A stretch of 64,000 bases of DNA. Source: Tillus elongatus. Lineage: Eukaryota > Arthropoda > Insecta > Coleoptera > Cleridae. Position 1 is the first letter of the stretch; every line of letters starts with the position of its first letter. Shown here piece after piece: positions 22,401 through 33,557 of the stretch. The DNA is taken from contig OZ023264.1 of assembly GCA_964006375.1 (NCBI GenBank), positions 176,796,010-176,860,009 on the forward strand, written 5' to 3'. A program made the translations under genes and the position numbers. The notes under the pieces were generated by a model that had not been told where the DNA came from, did no database searches, and worked only from the letters and a program-made list of their open reading frames with translations.

Positions 22401-25400
22401 AACGCTTTTGCCTCCGTGGCCGTGCGGGAAAGTCGATGACTTTCCAATACGGACTCGGGGGTCAACGGTTCGAGACTCACCGGCGGCGGATGATTTTTCA
22501 AATCACTGTCGTCGTTGAGATCGAGCTTAAGATGGAGGGTAGGTTAGTTTAGATGAGCAAAAAGGGTATTTTTCATTCTAAACATTATTTTTGTGCTCGT
22601 TTTTATCTCCCGATTTACCAGTTACATTTTATTACCCTCTTTTACAGGTGTTGGATCTGGATGAAACCCTAGTACACTGCAGCCTCCAAGAGCTATCAGA
22701 CGCGAGCTTTAACTTTCCTGTGGTATTCCAAGATTGTTCGTGCACTGTTTATGTCCGAACACGCCCCTTTTTCAGGGAGTTTATGGAGAAAGTGTCTCAG
22801 ATGTTTGAAGTCATCCTATTCACAGCTTCTAAAAGAGTTTATGCTGATAAATTATTAAATCTTTTAGATCCGGAAAGGAAGTGGATCAAATACAGGCTGT
22901 TCAGAGAACATTGTGTTTGTGTTAACGGTAACTACATCAAAGATTTAACCATTCTAGGACGAGATCTCTCAAAAACTATCATTGTGGATAATTCACCACT
23001 AGCATTTGGATATCATGTAAGTTTTTGTGTCGTCTGTGTTTATTTATTTAACCAGTAAAATTACATAAGTGAATCCTATAGAGGTTAATTAATTACTTGC
23101 ATATAGGCATGGCATCGTAATTTTAACTTAAATACTAAAATAAAAATCCATGTATAATTTGTACCATATAAAAGTGACAGTGAACTTACATTTGCTATTC
23201 TTCGTGGTCAACACTAAATTCTGCTCATAGTCTTATTAGTTAAGTGCAAAAGACCCGAACAATGATTTTATATATACAGGTGTCCCAAATAAAATTTGCA
23301 CCCCCTAAAGTGTCTAATTTCGTCCAAGTGTCTAACCTCCTCAAAATAAAAAGAAAAGAAGAATTTATAACTCGGTAATGGGCAAGCAGTAGTAGTAATA
23401 TATGCAGGGGACCTCAAGTGAACCCAAATCTGGTCAGTAGTGGGGTCACTATTTCCTATAAATCCTACCCTAAAAGGTTTCTATCTATCAGATTTATAAA
23501 TAGCAAGATTAAAAATAGCTTATAAGGTTGGAAGATCTTAATATTGTTTACTACTTACACTGTTGTTGTGTTGTTGCACTGACTGAAGTCTCATATTTAT
23601 CAGCGCTCCAAACTAGTGCCTGGTTACGATGATCTTTACTTAAAATTTCTCTTCGATATCTAGGAATGCGATATTTAAGATTCCCAATTTGGTTGTCACC
23701 AAAAAATCAAAAGGGTTTAAAGAGGAATTAATCTTCAATCAGACAGGCATGTTAATGTAACAAAATATTGAATTTATTCATATGTATTGAATTTGAAATG
23801 GTGAACAAAATAAAATTAAATGGTTGGTAACTCTCAAAATAAACATTAATTTTACACAAATAGAAATCAAATGAATAGCAAGAACTTCAATGATAAGAAA
23901 TTGTTAATTTACAAACATGTGACAGAATAATGAGACAAATGTGGTTTGTTTATTACTACAGAAATCTAAACATTTATTATCGAGACATACATTAAAAATC
24001 AGATGCTGTGTGTTGCAGCTCAAAAATAAACAAATTAATTTGTAAATTATTCGTTGTTTGTCAATCAATTTTGTTAATCTTTTAGTTAGATCCTGGCCAG
24101 TTCTCGAGTGAAGCTCAATTTTGAAAAATATATATGTATGTCTACGTGAAAACTCTACTAATTATTGAAAAACAGGTGATATTAAAGACAAGGTACAGGT
24201 TAAATATTTTTACAGACAAAATTCACTGATTACAATTTCAAAACTACGTGTTTGAATTTACAAAAAAAACCGGATAATTCCAGAGATTAAACAGGAAATT
24301 TATAATTATTCTAATAGCAGCTCCCTGACGTTATTCTAAGCTAAAACTTGATTGAGTGTCTTTGAAAGTTCAGATTATAAAAATTCAGTTGCCAGATGAG
24401 TGCATAAAATCAAGTTTGCTAGTTCAGAGAAAATTTCTATTGACTCACAGAATCTTCTGCCTTGAATTACCTGGTTACTCTATGGGGGCGACCTCCAAAT
24501 TGAATCAAATATTAGTAGCTGACACGAGTCTCAGTGACTCCAACAAGAGAAAAGAAGCTGGGAAAAATAGTGATAGTGCCCATTGATGGTTACTAAGCCG
24601 GTGGATTTATTGTGTCACGTGTACAAGACCATTTGACACCTAGGCCGATATTCTGAATTCGCTTGTTGGAAACTTCGCGAATCGCAATTTAAACGTAAAT
24701 CAAAGCAGCAAGACAACATGTTGAAACAAAGAACCACAACTTAAGTTCCGCTTTTATGCTAACTACGATGTTTATTTAAACTCGAAAATGACTAAAACAC
24801 TTTAAACAATCACGGAGTATTGTTACAAGGTAGTATAGGTAACAGAAAGACTTAAAAACCCTGTTTATAAGACAATTCGAGAGCCACCTCAAGTAAACGA
24901 TGTTCACGCCTCGGGCGTCAGCGTTAGACTTCTAGAAGTAGAGAGCGTTCTGCTGCACATGACCCCTGAACGAAATTTTCAGTGTGATGAGCGTTAGTCG
25001 TTATTTCCAAGCTCTTTCTCGCCTTCATTCTTCGAATGGGATAGAACGAGAGCCCCAATCCTTGGCGAAGTCACCAATGTCCTCTATACACACCTCCACA
25101 ATAATGGACTCGTCTGTTCATTTACTAACCGATTTTCTGGATATCATCATAATTACGTCAGCTTTTTACCTAGAATTTCAGGACAATAGAGATGTTTCTT
25201 TTCCCCAAGAAAATGCAACTTTTTTCTATATTTAGATTTCGACGTATATTATAGGGAGTTCAGTACGCTTCTTACGATACAGAATATTTTAGTGAATTTT
25301 CATCAACATTATTTTGAAACCAAAACGTGAAATATTCAATATAGATGGGGTTTCTTGTATTGTTTATTATACTTGGGCGTCTTCTAGGTGTTTTTAAACC

Positions 25401-28400
25401 AGTAATGATTCCACATAAAAACTGAATCGTTACAAGTGTGGGAAAAACGCTAAAACAGGTCAATTTTAACTTGAAGCGAGACCAAATTTTTTCTTGGTTT
25501 CGAAGTTATTTCTGCATTTCTCTACCGCCCAGAGCCACCCCTTAAAAAAAATGACAAGAAGTGTTTAGTGACACATCATTTTGAAGCTGCTTACATTCTC
25601 TTTGCAATCATGTTTATTTTTTCAATTTTGAGCGACTGGTGTCTGAGAACCCTCCCTAGATTACTGTAAAAGGAAACAGAAGTAGTTATGAGAAAATAAT
25701 TGTATGTAGTAAATGTACTGGGAATTTTAAGTGGGACACCCTGTATGTTAGATTTCATACAAGTATTGCGATTTTATCCAATTCTTTAACTTTCCTTTTA
25801 CAGTTTATTTATTATTTCATTGTTCTTAATGGACCGTAGTAGTAGGGTTAGAAAATGTCTTTCCATTGCTGTTTAATGGGACATATAGTTTCATCGCCTG
25901 TAGAGTTTGAAATAAACAATTCTTATACTTAAAACGGCCTCAGCTAGAACATCAATGTTTTAACTGTCAATTTCCAATTTTAGAATATGACATATAAAAA
26001 ATTGAAATTAATAATGCACAATCGAGTGACGTATGTCGATGATTGAAGCTAGGTTCATACACTCCTGAAATTGTCGCGATTCATATCTATTGGTTTATTA
26101 GTGAATTTCGAAATTACCTATATTACTAAATATAATAATAATAAAATCTGTATGAATTCAGCACCGCCACCTATGTGCAGTTTATTGTTTGACCACTTTA
26201 CGAGACATGCCGACAAAGGGAGCGTGGGAATGATGGTAACCGAATTCAGGTGGAGGGAATTTGCAGCAAGCGAGCAGTAAAAGTTTTGTTTGAACCACCC
26301 TCATTCATCTAGGCTGAGTACCTGCACAAAATATAAACAGTTGTAGTTATTAAACATTTAAAATTTTTCATCCTCTGAAAACGCCAACTTAGTGACTGGA
26401 ACGATCGTCACGTTTCTTAAAATAATTTAGACTGGAAATTATTTTATATATAGATAATTTTTTTTCAATAAAAGAACCGGATCAACCCATTGGGTTATTA
26501 GCGTTAGTATAATTTGTACTTGTGGTATCACAATAATATACACATAATATAACATCAGCCCTTAAACGCTACTATACAACTTGGACATTTTCAAAAAGGT
26601 TACTACAATGGATTTAAAATCACAGTATTTAGACCAAGTTCTACTAATGTTCTTAGAAATATTATGTACTAATCACTCTTGGCTATACAAGGGGCACTCA
26701 CAAAGAAAATGTTTCGCTGTTAAGAAATTAATTATTTTCATATTTTTTTACAGTTGAATAATGGAGTTCCAATTGAGAGTTGGTTTGTCGACCGAAGTGA
26801 TTCTGAACTCATCAAGTTGTTACCATTCTTAGAAAATTTAGTTCAGATGGTAAGTTTTTGTTATTGCTACTTTATCTTAGTTTTAAGGTACATAGGTATA
26901 GCTGTGTCTAAAGTTGTTTCATGGAAAATTAAAACTTACAAACCTACACAGCCTTTTTTAAATTTTGAATGCGAATACCACATACCAGTTTTTTTATATA
27001 GACGACAGTTCTCTCAAGTTTCTCAGTGCAAACAAAGTTGTATACTGTTCAGCACATGCTTCAAAAAACTGCTTGGGAATGGTTTGTAAAGTCAGGGGAT
27101 AGAATAATGGTTTTGCTAATAAATAGTGATCTGCAAAGCTTTAAAGAAAAAGACAAAGTTGATATGGCATTTTTAGATCTGTGTAAGGCTTGTGACTTGG
27201 TACTAGTAGTAGCAGTGGTGGGGAGGCTTGCGCTAGGCAAGTAGGCCACAATGGGCCCTTTTTGCCAACCCCGGCAACCATACTCTACACGTCCTCGGTT
27301 CCGTCGCCAAACCACCTCACGTGAGATCACATTAAATAGAAACAAAACCCTTTAAAATCATGACATTAACAATAAAAACAAGTTACGACATTTGAGTTGT
27401 AACAGAACATTCAAGAATTGAGGTTAGTTTGAAGTTCGATTTTGAATTTTTAAGAAGTTCGAAGTTTAACTGTGAACCTTAGACATACTATTTCAGAGGG
27501 TCATAGTTTATAACGAAAATTATTGAATTATTGTTGGCTGGTATAATGAACCTTAATTGTTTGATGAACTTTAAAAATTAAATAGTGGTTTGAAAAGAGA
27601 AAAAAAAATACATAAGAGACACTAGAATGAATTGCCAACTAAATAATTTGTTCATCTTCTCCGGCAAGTAGTTGGTTCACATGAGTCTCAGAGAGCAGGT
27701 CGACTTTGGGCACTAGTTAATCACTCACATAAATTACACAAACTAGGAATCGAAACAAACATTTAAGTAGATTTATTTTAAAATGTAAAAGCTTAAGACA
27801 GGACACTTAAATTTGTAATTAAGTAAATTGAATGCAATAAAATATTAATTAAATTTCAATTAAAAGAAACAAATTTTGCATTAAGCTGCCCTTCTGCGTG
27901 TGCAGAAAAAGTAACTATAAATGAATGTTGAAGATTTACACAATCCAAAGGTAAAGTGAATTTAGATTAACTTTAAAACAGAGTTACGATAAAGTGAAGC
28001 ATTTTATGAAGGGAAATTTATATAAAGATGAAATATTGTGTAAAAAAAAATGAAGCAATGGTTAGTTTTCGCACTTTTGTGACACTTAGCTTGGATTTCG
28101 ATGTATATGCTGCTACCTTCTGGTTTCGTTGCGCACTGTATACATCCTTGTTCAGCTGGAATCTGTGTCTTGCCCTCTTCATGGATAATTCAGTTGTAAC
28201 GGTGGGCATTAGAGTGTATGCATCTGCTACCGTTATTGCAGGTGCAGCTTTGAGTGTTCATTGCCTTCCTCAGAGTTCATTACATTTTGTTTAGAAGTTG
28301 ACTTCTTACTGTCTTCCTCAAAGTTCATTACATAATTGTTTAGAAGCTAACTTCTTATTGCCTTCCTCAGAGTTCATTACGTGATTTTTTAGAAGCTAAC

Positions 28401-31400
28401 TTACTGCCTTCCTGAGAGTTCATTACGTGATTTTTTAGAAGCCAACTTACTGCCTTACTCAGAGTTCATTACATGATTGTTTAGAAGCTAATTCTTACTG
28501 CCTTCCTCAGAGTTCATTACATTTTGTTTAAAAGTTGACTTCTTACTGCCTTCCCCAGAGTTCATTACATTTTGTTTAGAAGTTGACTTCTTACTGCCTT
28601 CCTCGGAGTTAATTACATTTTGTTTAGAAGTTGACTTCTTACTGCATTTCTCAGAGTTCATTACATTTTGTTTAGCAGTTGACTTCTTACTGCCTTCCTC
28701 AGAGTTCATTACATTTTGTTTAGAAGCTAACTTCTTACTGCCTTCCTCAGAGTTCATTACATTTTGTTTAGAAGTTGACTTCTTACTGCCTTCCTCAGAG
28801 TTCATTGCATTTTGTTTAGCAGTTGACTTCTTACTGCCTTCCTCAGAGTTCATTACATTTTGTTTAGAAGTTGACTTCTTACTGCATTTCTCAGAGTTCA
28901 TTACATTTTGTTTAGCAGTTGACTTCTTACTGCCTTCCTCAGAGTTCATTACATTTTGTTTAGAAGCTAACTTCTTACTGCCTTCCTCAGAGTTCATTAC
29001 ATTTTGTTTAGAAGTTGACTTCTTACTGCCTTCCTCAGAGTTCATTGCATTTTGTTTAGCAGTTGACTTATTACTGCCTTTCTCAGAGTTAATTACATGA
29101 TTATTTAGAAGCGAACTTCTTACTGCCTTCCTCAGAGTTCATTACATGATTATTTAGAAGATAACTTCTTACTGCCTTACTCAGAGTTTGTTACATTTTG
29201 TTTAGAAGTTGACTTCTTACTGCCTTGTGATAAAACAACAAGCTGTCAATACTTAGTTACTTCTGCAGGCTGCAGGTTGACCAACAGTCATACAGCTTGG
29301 AACTCTATGTGATTAGACAGATATGGAGAGTTCTACATCATAATTCTCAAAAGGGGTGTATTGTTAAATATAAAATAAGCATAAGCAGTAAATAATAACC
29401 CCTCCATTCGGACCTCCGGGAGAGGGGTGTACAGGGGGCGCCAGCATCAAGATTTAACATATCCTCAAATATATGGGGCCTAATTTCTAACCTGAACTCC
29501 GTGCACCATTTCCTCCAAGCTAATAGGCCCCAACTCCTCTTCCTCACCGAAACTCAAATCAGTGCCAAAACAGCCACTAGTCACCTTAATTTCCCGGGGT
29601 ATGAGCTCCTTACTTCCTTTAGATTGCATGGAGGTGTGTGCGCTTACGTCCGTAGCAATCTACCCTGCACCAGACTCCCCAATTTGGAAGCTGGAAGAAA
29701 AGACATATTTTGGATGAAACTCTCTCTCAGGGCTGCTACTAAATTCATCTGTTGCATTTACCGGTCACCTTCTGACAACAACTTTGCCCAGCTCTTTGAC
29801 TACCTTTCTGAAAAAACCGACCATCTGATTTCTGAATATCCTTCCTCCGAGGTCACTATTCTTGGTGACTTCAATGTCCATAACAAGGAATGGCTAGGAT
29901 CTTCAAAAGCCGATCCACAGTGAAGAGCAGCGGAGGCCTTTTCAGTCAGCAATTCTTTAGCCAATATGGTTCAGCAACCTACTTACTTTCCTCGCATCCC
30001 ATCACACAGCTCAAATCCCTTGGATCTCCTTCTTACTACAAATCCTGACTGCTATAAGATATCAGTCACCGCCCCCCTTGGTCGCTCAGACCACGGCATT
30101 GTCATTGCTTCCTGCGCAATGCAGCCCGAGGTCACACAGTCATCACACCCACATATCGCTTGGCACTACAACTCCGCGAACTGGGACGAAATGCAAGATT
30201 ACTTTTCCTCATTTCCATGGGCGTCTGTCTGCTTCTCTCATCCTGACCCCTCTGGTATCTCACAAAACGTCACCGAAATTATCCAAGCTGGCATGGAATT
30301 ATTTATTCCACGTACACAGAAAATCTCTGCAGCCACTCAAAAGCCCTGGTTCTCTAAATCCTGTGACTAGGCCAGACTTAAAAAAGGTCAAAGCTCACAA
30401 AACGCTTCTACACAATCCCAGTCAAGAAAACCGTCAAGCATTTAATGACGCAAGAAACCGCTATGTCCGCATTCTTTCTGAGGCAAAAAACTCGTTTAAT
30501 AACCATATCAAAAACAAAGTCCTCTTAAGTTCCAGCGGCAGCAAACCCTTGTGGACTTTTGCTAAATCTATTGGGAATAATTTCCGCAACAGCTCGTTTC
30601 CACCTCTTGCCTCGGGATGAAATTGTTTCTACCGCCCTGGACAAGGCTGAACTTTTTGCCTAGTTGTTCGCCAGCAATTCTACTCTCAACCCACCTTCAA
30701 ATGTTCAACCACCAACAATCCCCCAATGTCGCGTATAAAATGACGGATATCATTTTCAAAACTAAAAAGGTACGAAAGATGCTCTCTTCTCTTAATACCA
30801 GGAAAGCCTCTGTCCTTGACAAGATCCCAGCAATTATTCCCAAAAAAAACTCTGTACCTGGACAGCAAATTTCCTCTCCAAACAGAGCATTTCTATTGTC
30901 GTGGATGGCCATTCCTCTAAACTGTATCCAATTAATGCAGGAGTTCCTCAAGGTTCAGCTTTAGGCCCTACTTTGTTTCTTCTCCACATCAATGACCTCC
31001 TCTCTAGCACATCCAACCCAGTTCACAGTTACCCGGACGACAGCACCCTCCACCCAAATATACAATATTCTAAGCGTGTCTCTTTAGCCCAATTAGATGA
31101 GGATCGCAGACTCATGGAGGGTTCTGTCTCCGTGGATCTCCAAAAAGTATTAGACTGGGGAAGTAGAAATCTTGAACAATTCAACCCCAGCCAATCACAG
31201 TCTTGCTTTCTTTCTCATAAGAGATACACCAGCCCTAGACCCATCACAGTGAACAACCAAGTTATTCAAAGTAATAATTTTCACTTGTTGGCATTTCTGT
31301 GGATCGAAATCTCAGTTGGCACCAACATGTCACATCAATTCCAGAAGTGGCCGCTAAGAAATTAGGTTTCCTCTTCCGGGCTCGCAAATACTTTTCACCA

Positions 31401-32111
31401 GCTAATCTCTATACCTTATATACTTCACAAATAAGACCAAACCTCGAATACTGCTCCCACATCTGGGGTGCTGCTGCCGCTTCTACACTCGCTATCCTGG
31501 ACTCCATTCAGAAGATAGCTATACGTCTCATCGGTGACTGTACCCCCACCCAAAAGGCTGCCATCCCTTGCCCACCGACGTGCTGTTGGTGACCTCTCTC
31601 TCTTTTATAGATATCTACACGGGCACTGCTCAGAGGAACTTTCTTCCATAGTTCCTCCACCTGCTGCTCCCAACAGATCTACCAGGCGAACAGAGCGAAT
31701 GCACCCTTTTACTGTCCAGGTCACGAGACATAGAACATCTTGTTATGCCCGCTCTTTTGTCCCGAGGACTTCCAAGTTGTGGAATTCCTTGCCGGCGCAT
31801 GTTTTTCCTTCTCCCCCGAACCTCCAAACCTTCAAGTCCAGAATTAACAAGTTGCCTCTTTGCTCCTTGTCGACACCCACGGTACGATAGTATTTAGGCT
31901 GTAAGCCCTCGTGGTGTGTTGTTGAAATAATAAAAAATGTAACGTTTTGAACGTTACAAGTTCGGTTCGAGAAAAACATGGGTTCACACACCTCTACTCG
32001 TTACCTATAATTTTTTATTTATTTATTATTTTGTTATTTTTTCAGAAGGAAGATGTAAGGCCGCACATCCGAAACAAATTCAAGCTTTTTAGCTACCTGC
32101 CTCCGGACTAA
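18458..32111 (+). CDS. CTDSPL2: CTD small phosphatase-like protein 2 gene
   Basis: Four coding exons, 18458-19411, 22648-23016, 26754-26849 and 32046-32111, splice in phase 0 to a 494-residue protein (human about 466). Residues 1-280 are hydrophilic, acidic and poorly conserved. [13 protein letters not shown] and [14 protein letters not shown] precede a HAD-type FCP/SCP phosphatase domain with the catalytic DLDETLVH box (nucleophile Asp321, acid Asp323) and [14 protein letters not shown]. The end reads [18 protein letters not shown]-like enzymes remove phosphate from Ser/Thr of nuclear targets, such as the RNA polymerase II tail or SMAD and other regulators. The start MWLRSEKR resembles the family start MRLRTRK. 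All splice sites are canonical. The introns (3.2, 3.7 and 5.2 kb) are filled with repeats. The coding region is intact. Confidence 0.93.
19505..20695 (-). mobile_element. 5'-truncated LINE (jockey/CR1-like RT) in CTDSPL2 intron 1
   Basis: On the - strand one reads [17 protein letters not shown] (about 20565-20615), [12 protein letters not shown] (about 20490-20530) and the thumb region [18 protein letters not shown] in the frame 19839-20237. The frame is shifted in between. The 3' end is the A-rich run on the - strand side near 19505-19670. Confidence 0.8.
20845..22300 (+). mobile_element. F1 repeat family, long copy A (no TA array)
   Basis: It starts TTAGTGAATTTT at 20845 and shares the following blocks, in order, with the inverted copy at 47879-49072: GGGGTCAGTTTCAATTTT; a GATAACTC...CCGATTTTGATTAA block; TTCGTTAGCCAGGAAAATCG; a short coding-like stretch (21675-21956); GGGACGCAGCAAGTGCGTTA; and AAACATGGCACATTGTTTTTA near 22300. 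At the place where other copies have (TA)n, this copy has only TTTTTTTCACACC. Confidence 0.75.
22395..22560 (+). mobile_element. tRNA-like SINE or tRNA pseudogene
   Basis: An A-box-like TGGCCGTGCGGG (22416-22427) and a B-box-like GGTTCGAGACTC (22468-22479) are spaced for a long-variable-arm, serine-like tRNA. The acceptor stem is not paired well, so this looks like a SINE head rather than a working tRNA. It follows directly after an inverted F1-terminus-like block (AAAATTCACTACCATAACGC at 22386-22405). Confidence 0.55.
22648..23016 (+). CDS. CTDSPL2: CTDSPL2 coding exon 2 (catalytic core)
   Basis: The acceptor is CTCTTTTACAG and the donor CAT|GTAAGT. The exon spans 123 codons from [10 protein letters not shown] through [16 protein letters not shown] to FGYH, nearly the whole phosphatase fold. 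Confidence 0.95.
23275..25745. mobile_element. TA-flanked element with TACAGGTGTCCC termini
   Basis: The left end TACAGGTGTCCCAAATAAAATT (first 20 bases are a typical IS630/mariner terminus) is mirrored at 25723-25745 (right end read inward TACAGGGTGTCCCACTTAAAATT). The 2.47-kb interior has no transposase. Most of it is the unclassified R2 repeat (23416-25455), which may be a nested insertion. Confidence 0.6.
23416..25455 (+). repeat. Unclassified 2-kb noncoding repeat R2, copy 1
   Basis: It is colinear and about three-quarters similar by eye with 38356-40445. Shared blocks include CCTCAAGTG, TTTCTATCTATCAGATT, GCGCTCCAAACTAGTGCCTGGTTA, AAACAGGAAATTTA and ACTGAATCGTTACAA. No frame is conserved between copies. 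It lies in CTDSPL2 intron 2. Confidence 0.7.
26047..26112 (+). repeat. Partial MITE of the AGCTAGGTTCATACACTC family
   Basis: It begins AGCTAGGTTCATACACTCCT and continues with CTATTGGTTTATT. The same terminus and interior occur in three copies at 54051-54710. Only one end is present here. Confidence 0.6.
26113..26753. other. CTDSPL2 intron 2 end, no repeat recognised
   Basis: This is AT-rich intron sequence ending in the acceptor at 26753. The short frame at 26071-26280 has no recognisable features. Confidence 0.4.
26754..26849 (+). CDS. CTDSPL2: CTDSPL2 coding exon 3
   Basis: The acceptor is TTTTTTTACAG and the donor ATG|GTAAGT. It encodes 32 codons, [11 protein letters not shown] to LENLVQM, colinear with human LSNGIPIESWF. 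Confidence 0.93.
26850..28250. other. CTDSPL2 intron 3, left part, no confirmed gene
   Basis: No conserved exon was found. A GC-richer patch at 27210-27320 contrasts with its AT-rich surroundings. A frame on the - strand at 28018-28270 ends just before the 48-bp array but has no recognised homologue. Confidence 0.4.
28255..29230 (-). repeat. 48-bp tandem array, about 20 units, higher-order structure
   Basis: The unit on + reads ACTGCCTTCCTCAGAGTTCA, TTACATTTTG and TTTAGAAGTTGACTTCTT. Because 48 is divisible by 3, the - strand stays open as a 16-residue repeat [16 protein letters not shown] (28488-29045). Variant units (GAAGCTAAC, TTAGCAGTTGAC, CATTTCTCAG) recur in the same order, for example 28675-28870 against 28915-29060. 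This indicates multi-unit duplications. Outer units are more degenerate. Confidence 0.88.
29400..31935 (+). mobile_element. Jockey/CR1-type LINE, copy 1, in CTDSPL2 intron 3
   Basis: In order: the endonuclease N-terminus ([47 protein letters not shown]); a partial reverse transcriptase ([24 protein letters not shown] and a YPDD box where YADD or YVDD is expected); the thumb ([14 protein letters not shown]); and the conserved tail ([20 protein letters not shown]). Frames break repeatedly. Compared with copy 2 (60110-62385), the fingers/palm segment containing [10 protein letters not shown] is deleted near 30860-30900. No RNase H is present. The 3' end is an A-rich run near 31930. Confidence 0.87.
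32046..32111 (+). CDS. CTDSPL2: CTDSPL2 terminal coding exon
   Basis: The acceptor TTATTTTTTCAG is followed by 21 codons beginning [12 protein letters not shown] and ending YLPPD, then a TAA. This is the conserved end of the family and is only 63 coding bases, easily missed by gene predictors. Confidence 0.92.
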   Translation, partial: KEDVRPHIRNKFKLFSYLPPD

Positions 32112-32397
32112 ATAATATACAGGCGAGTGTGCACAGACAATCTTACTATTTGCTATAACTTTTTTTTTTTTTTTTGGTTGGTCTGTCTGCGTTGAAGTAC
32201 TGACTGACTTTCTGGCAGTTGTAAATTTACAAATTAAGTAGTTTTAAAATTATTATAATGTAATTGAGGTGCCTTTTTCGATCGTATTTGGTAAATCAGC
32301 TTTTTTGCGTTGTTTCTTTCATATATGTTTTGATATATTTTTTTTCAAAAAAAATCAACAACCTCAACCTACGTTTCCTTCCATGGTAGTGATGTGC

Positions 32398-32403
32398 AAT
32401 AAA
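32398..32403 (+). terminator. Candidate CTDSPL2 polyadenylation signal
   Basis: An AATAAA hexamer lies 287 bases after the CTDSPL2 stop and is followed by a GT-rich tract (TTTTGTTTGTTG). The call is positional only; other A-rich hexamers exist further on. Confidence 0.35.
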
Positions 32404-33150
32404 TTTTGTTTGTTGAAAATGTGTTGACAAAAATCTTTTATTATATATATTAAAATTGTTGGTCAGTATTTTGAAACTGTAATATGTAAACATATTTAGA
32501 AGAGTTTTTCGCAAGAGCATGTATATAGGGATCAAGTAGAACTCTTTTAACTTATTGGATAAAAAGAGTTAGTATAGATGCAGTATCGTGCACAAAAAAA
32601 AAGTGTTTATTTTATTTGTTGTTTGTTATATTTTAGAATTATATACGTAAGTATTACCTATATCTAAATGTTGTATGTTTCATATTTTATTGTGAATCTC
32701 TTATTATTTTCCAACTTGCATTACTTCATATTCAAAATTGTTATTAAAAATGACAGTAATGAAGAAGTGATATAAATACAAGTTGATATTAATATTTGTC
32801 AGTTTAAATCGAGGGGTAATTATCTGCCCAAAATTGTGTACACCATAAATCCTTTTTGGGCATTAAATCCATATAAATCACCCAAAAATCATTTTAAATC
32901 CTTGTAAATCCCCAATAAATCCTTATAAATCCTCATAAATCCTTATAAATCCCCATGAATCATCAAATATATAAACAATAACAATGTCTGTGTACCTTAT
33001 CTATAATTATTGATCTTGTTATTAATATTTATCTAGCAATTTAGTTGATGATTGGCGGATGGTTGTTGCTGTTAATAATGATAATAAGTGAAGGACGGAA
33101 ATTTTAAAAAAATATCTATTCAAAGGGAGTAACAAATGCATTATATGTAC

Positions 33151-33452
33151 TAAAGTGTGAGCCACAAAAAAAGACTGACGGTAGGCCGTGACTTTTGTAA
33201 CGTATGTTGATAAGAAATTTCTAGCATTAGAACTACACACTTCACAACTTGATCTACCTGAACCCTGAGCTCGAACTACCGGCGAGCTGATGTGGCTTGA
33301 AGAACACCACCATAACTTTACTTTAAATTTCATAGGTTATCTGAACTACTGTCAAATAAATTATAATGGATTTGTTGAAGACAAATCTTATCTTCTTTCT
33401 CACTCGTTCATGGCCTACCGTTAAGTCTTTTTTTTTTGTGGCTCACTCTTTA
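33151..33452. mobile_element. 300-bp MITE nested in the TTAA-flanked element
   Basis: The left end AAGTGTGAGCCACAAAAAAA, followed by GACTGACGGTAGGCC, is mirrored by 33405-33452 (read inward AAGAGTGAGCCACAAAAAAA, followed by GACTTAACGGTAGGCC). TA is present at both outer edges. There is no coding capacity. Confidence 0.78.
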
Positions 33453-33557
33453 TTATGCTAACATTTTAACTTTTTCGAGAACTTTTTATTATAGTAGGTA
33501 ATACTAATCTCAACTGATATATTTTCATTAAGGGTGAACACATTCTTCGAACTCTCC

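Noticed and set aside
22405..22500. Functional tRNA gene
   Set aside because: A and B boxes are present, but the acceptor stem does not pair and no convincing anticodon arm can be drawn. A SINE head or pseudogene is more likely.
27090..27235. LINE reverse transcriptase fragment (frame with [16 protein letters not shown])
   Set aside because: It resembles motif A only loosely, the catalytic region is not followed by other motifs, and the open stretch is short. Not listed as a feature.
28018..28294. Overlapping frames next to the 48-bp array as a small gene
   Set aside because: The - strand frame is preceded by stops and the + strand frame has no recognisable domain. No splice or repeat-copy support.
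28488..29045. 185-residue frame as a real protein-coding gene
   Set aside because: A 48-bp tandem unit automatically preserves the frame. There is no start context, no unique flanking coding sequence and no splice-supported extension.
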